From contig VWZF01000299.1 in the NCBI GenBank assembly GCA_013396755.1, positions 359,352-423,351 on the forward strand: a stretch of 64,000 bases of DNA, given 5' to 3'. This DNA comes from Sclerurus mexicanus (taxonomy: Eukaryota; Chordata; Aves; Passeriformes; Furnariidae). A model generated the notes under the pieces. That model was not told the DNA's origin and searched no databases. It saw nothing but the letters and a program-made list of their open reading frames with translations. Made by a program: the position numbers and the translations under genes. Below are positions 63,579 to 64,000 of the stretch, in pieces; position 1 is the first letter of the stretch, and the number at the start of each line of letters is the position of its first letter.

Positions 63579-63741
63579 CTGATAAATGTACTCTGGCTCT
63601 GGAGCCACGCTGTGACCATTGCGATGGTTTGTCCAGTGGTTTCCGTGGTACATGGAAGGTACAGTGGCAGGCTGATAATTAACCTCTGCTTCAACATGGG
63701 ATGCCTTTAGGTTCAAAGACAAGCTCCTCTCAAGAGAAATG
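63579..63741 (-). CDS. possible internal exon, product unknown (weak)
   Basis: On the minus strand a 163-base segment is preceded by a weak acceptor (cttttattatggttag) and followed by a donor match (tatcag then gtgcct). One frame is open throughout and reads, in part, E-V-N-Y-Q-P-A-T-V-P-S-M-Y-H-G-N-H-W then E-P-E-Y-I-Y-Q. Four CpGs cluster in about 60 bases while the surroundings are CpG-poor, which is what retained coding sequence can look like. I do not recognise the protein, a second frame is also mostly open, and the acceptor is poor, so this may be chance. Confidence 0.2.
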
Positions 63742-64000
63742 CTAACCATAATAAAAGTGTATTTTAGCAGCTTCTCCTAAGCTTTTTGCATTACAGGGCC
63801 TGATCTGCATACCAGCCTCTGGAACATCAGACAACCCCAGTACCCTTACTGAAAATTTAAATGTGAAGGTCATCCTGCACAGCATTTCCCTGCATTCAGG
63901 TTATCTGCAGAAATACCTGTGCTATATGACACTCCCAGATTCAACATGTTGTATGCAGCTGGCAAAGTTATGTTCCTCCTCTTTCTGGTGAGATTGAGAT
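63742..64000. other. unique DNA to window end, no gene seen
   Basis: Nothing recognised, apart from being the possible upstream intron of the weak exon candidate on the minus strand. Confidence 0.45.

Noticed and set aside
1..64000. CRISPR arrays, prokaryotic operons, bacterial insertion sequences or plasmid functions
   Set aside because: No regularly spaced direct repeats, no dense gene packing and no ribosome-binding sites. The CR1 and LTR content shows a vertebrate genome.

Overview
The window reads as vertebrate nuclear DNA, most likely from a bird. Evidence: many copies of the CR1 LINE family, including 5'-truncated copies with the avian 3' end (a short octamer-like ATTCTGTG/CATAGAAT tail), bird-type endogenous-retrovirus LTRs, AT-rich unique sequence with few CpGs, and no bacterial-style gene organisation. 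A neoavian or passerine host is my inference from the LTR and CR1 types, recognised from memory and not by a search. I could not identify any complete host gene. The longest open frames (up to 180 codons) lie inside repeats or lack coding signals, so the segment is best read as intergenic or deep intronic DNA.

Layout. At 0-10 kb there is a minus-strand CR1 3' end (about 2843-3072), a very old plus-strand CR1-type reverse-transcriptase relic (about 3440-4370), and a 1.9 kb decayed minus-strand CR1 (about 5300-7190). At 10-20 kb the DNA is mostly unique, with a plus-strand CR1 3' terminus at about 13020-13227 that still reads in frame to its stop codon. At 20-28 kb there is an interrupted poly-A tract with two undetermined bases, a more GC-rich unique block, and a compact LTR with TATA box and polyadenylation signal (about 22540-22857). 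At 27.7-32 kb two plus-strand 3' fragments of one LTR family flank an old CR1 relic. At 33-42 kb there is a MIR-like SINE relic, further CR1 relics, and a second LTR candidate (about 41588-42066). At 45-52 kb there is a 25-base CR1 end, a younger minus-strand CR1 (about 49464-50013) and another old CR1 relic (about 51345-51900). At 59.5-60.5 kb lies an apparently complete minus-strand solo LTR (59476-60548) with inverted termini and a flanking 5-base near-duplication. It belongs to the same family as the two fragments near 28 and 32 kb. The last 1.5 kb holds an 18-base perfect palindrome overlapping an 11-base-pair hairpin, and a weak exon candidate on the minus strand.

The annotation is therefore a record of layered retrotransposon insertion: amniote-age CR1 relics, later bird CR1 copies, and LTR insertions. 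Between these lie unique stretches, some of which may be regulatory. I found no convincing undescribed system. The items that most deserve follow-up are the terminal palindrome, the candidate exon near 63.6 kb, the AT-rich possible conserved element near 32.3 kb and the compact retroviral-type promoter near 22.7 kb.
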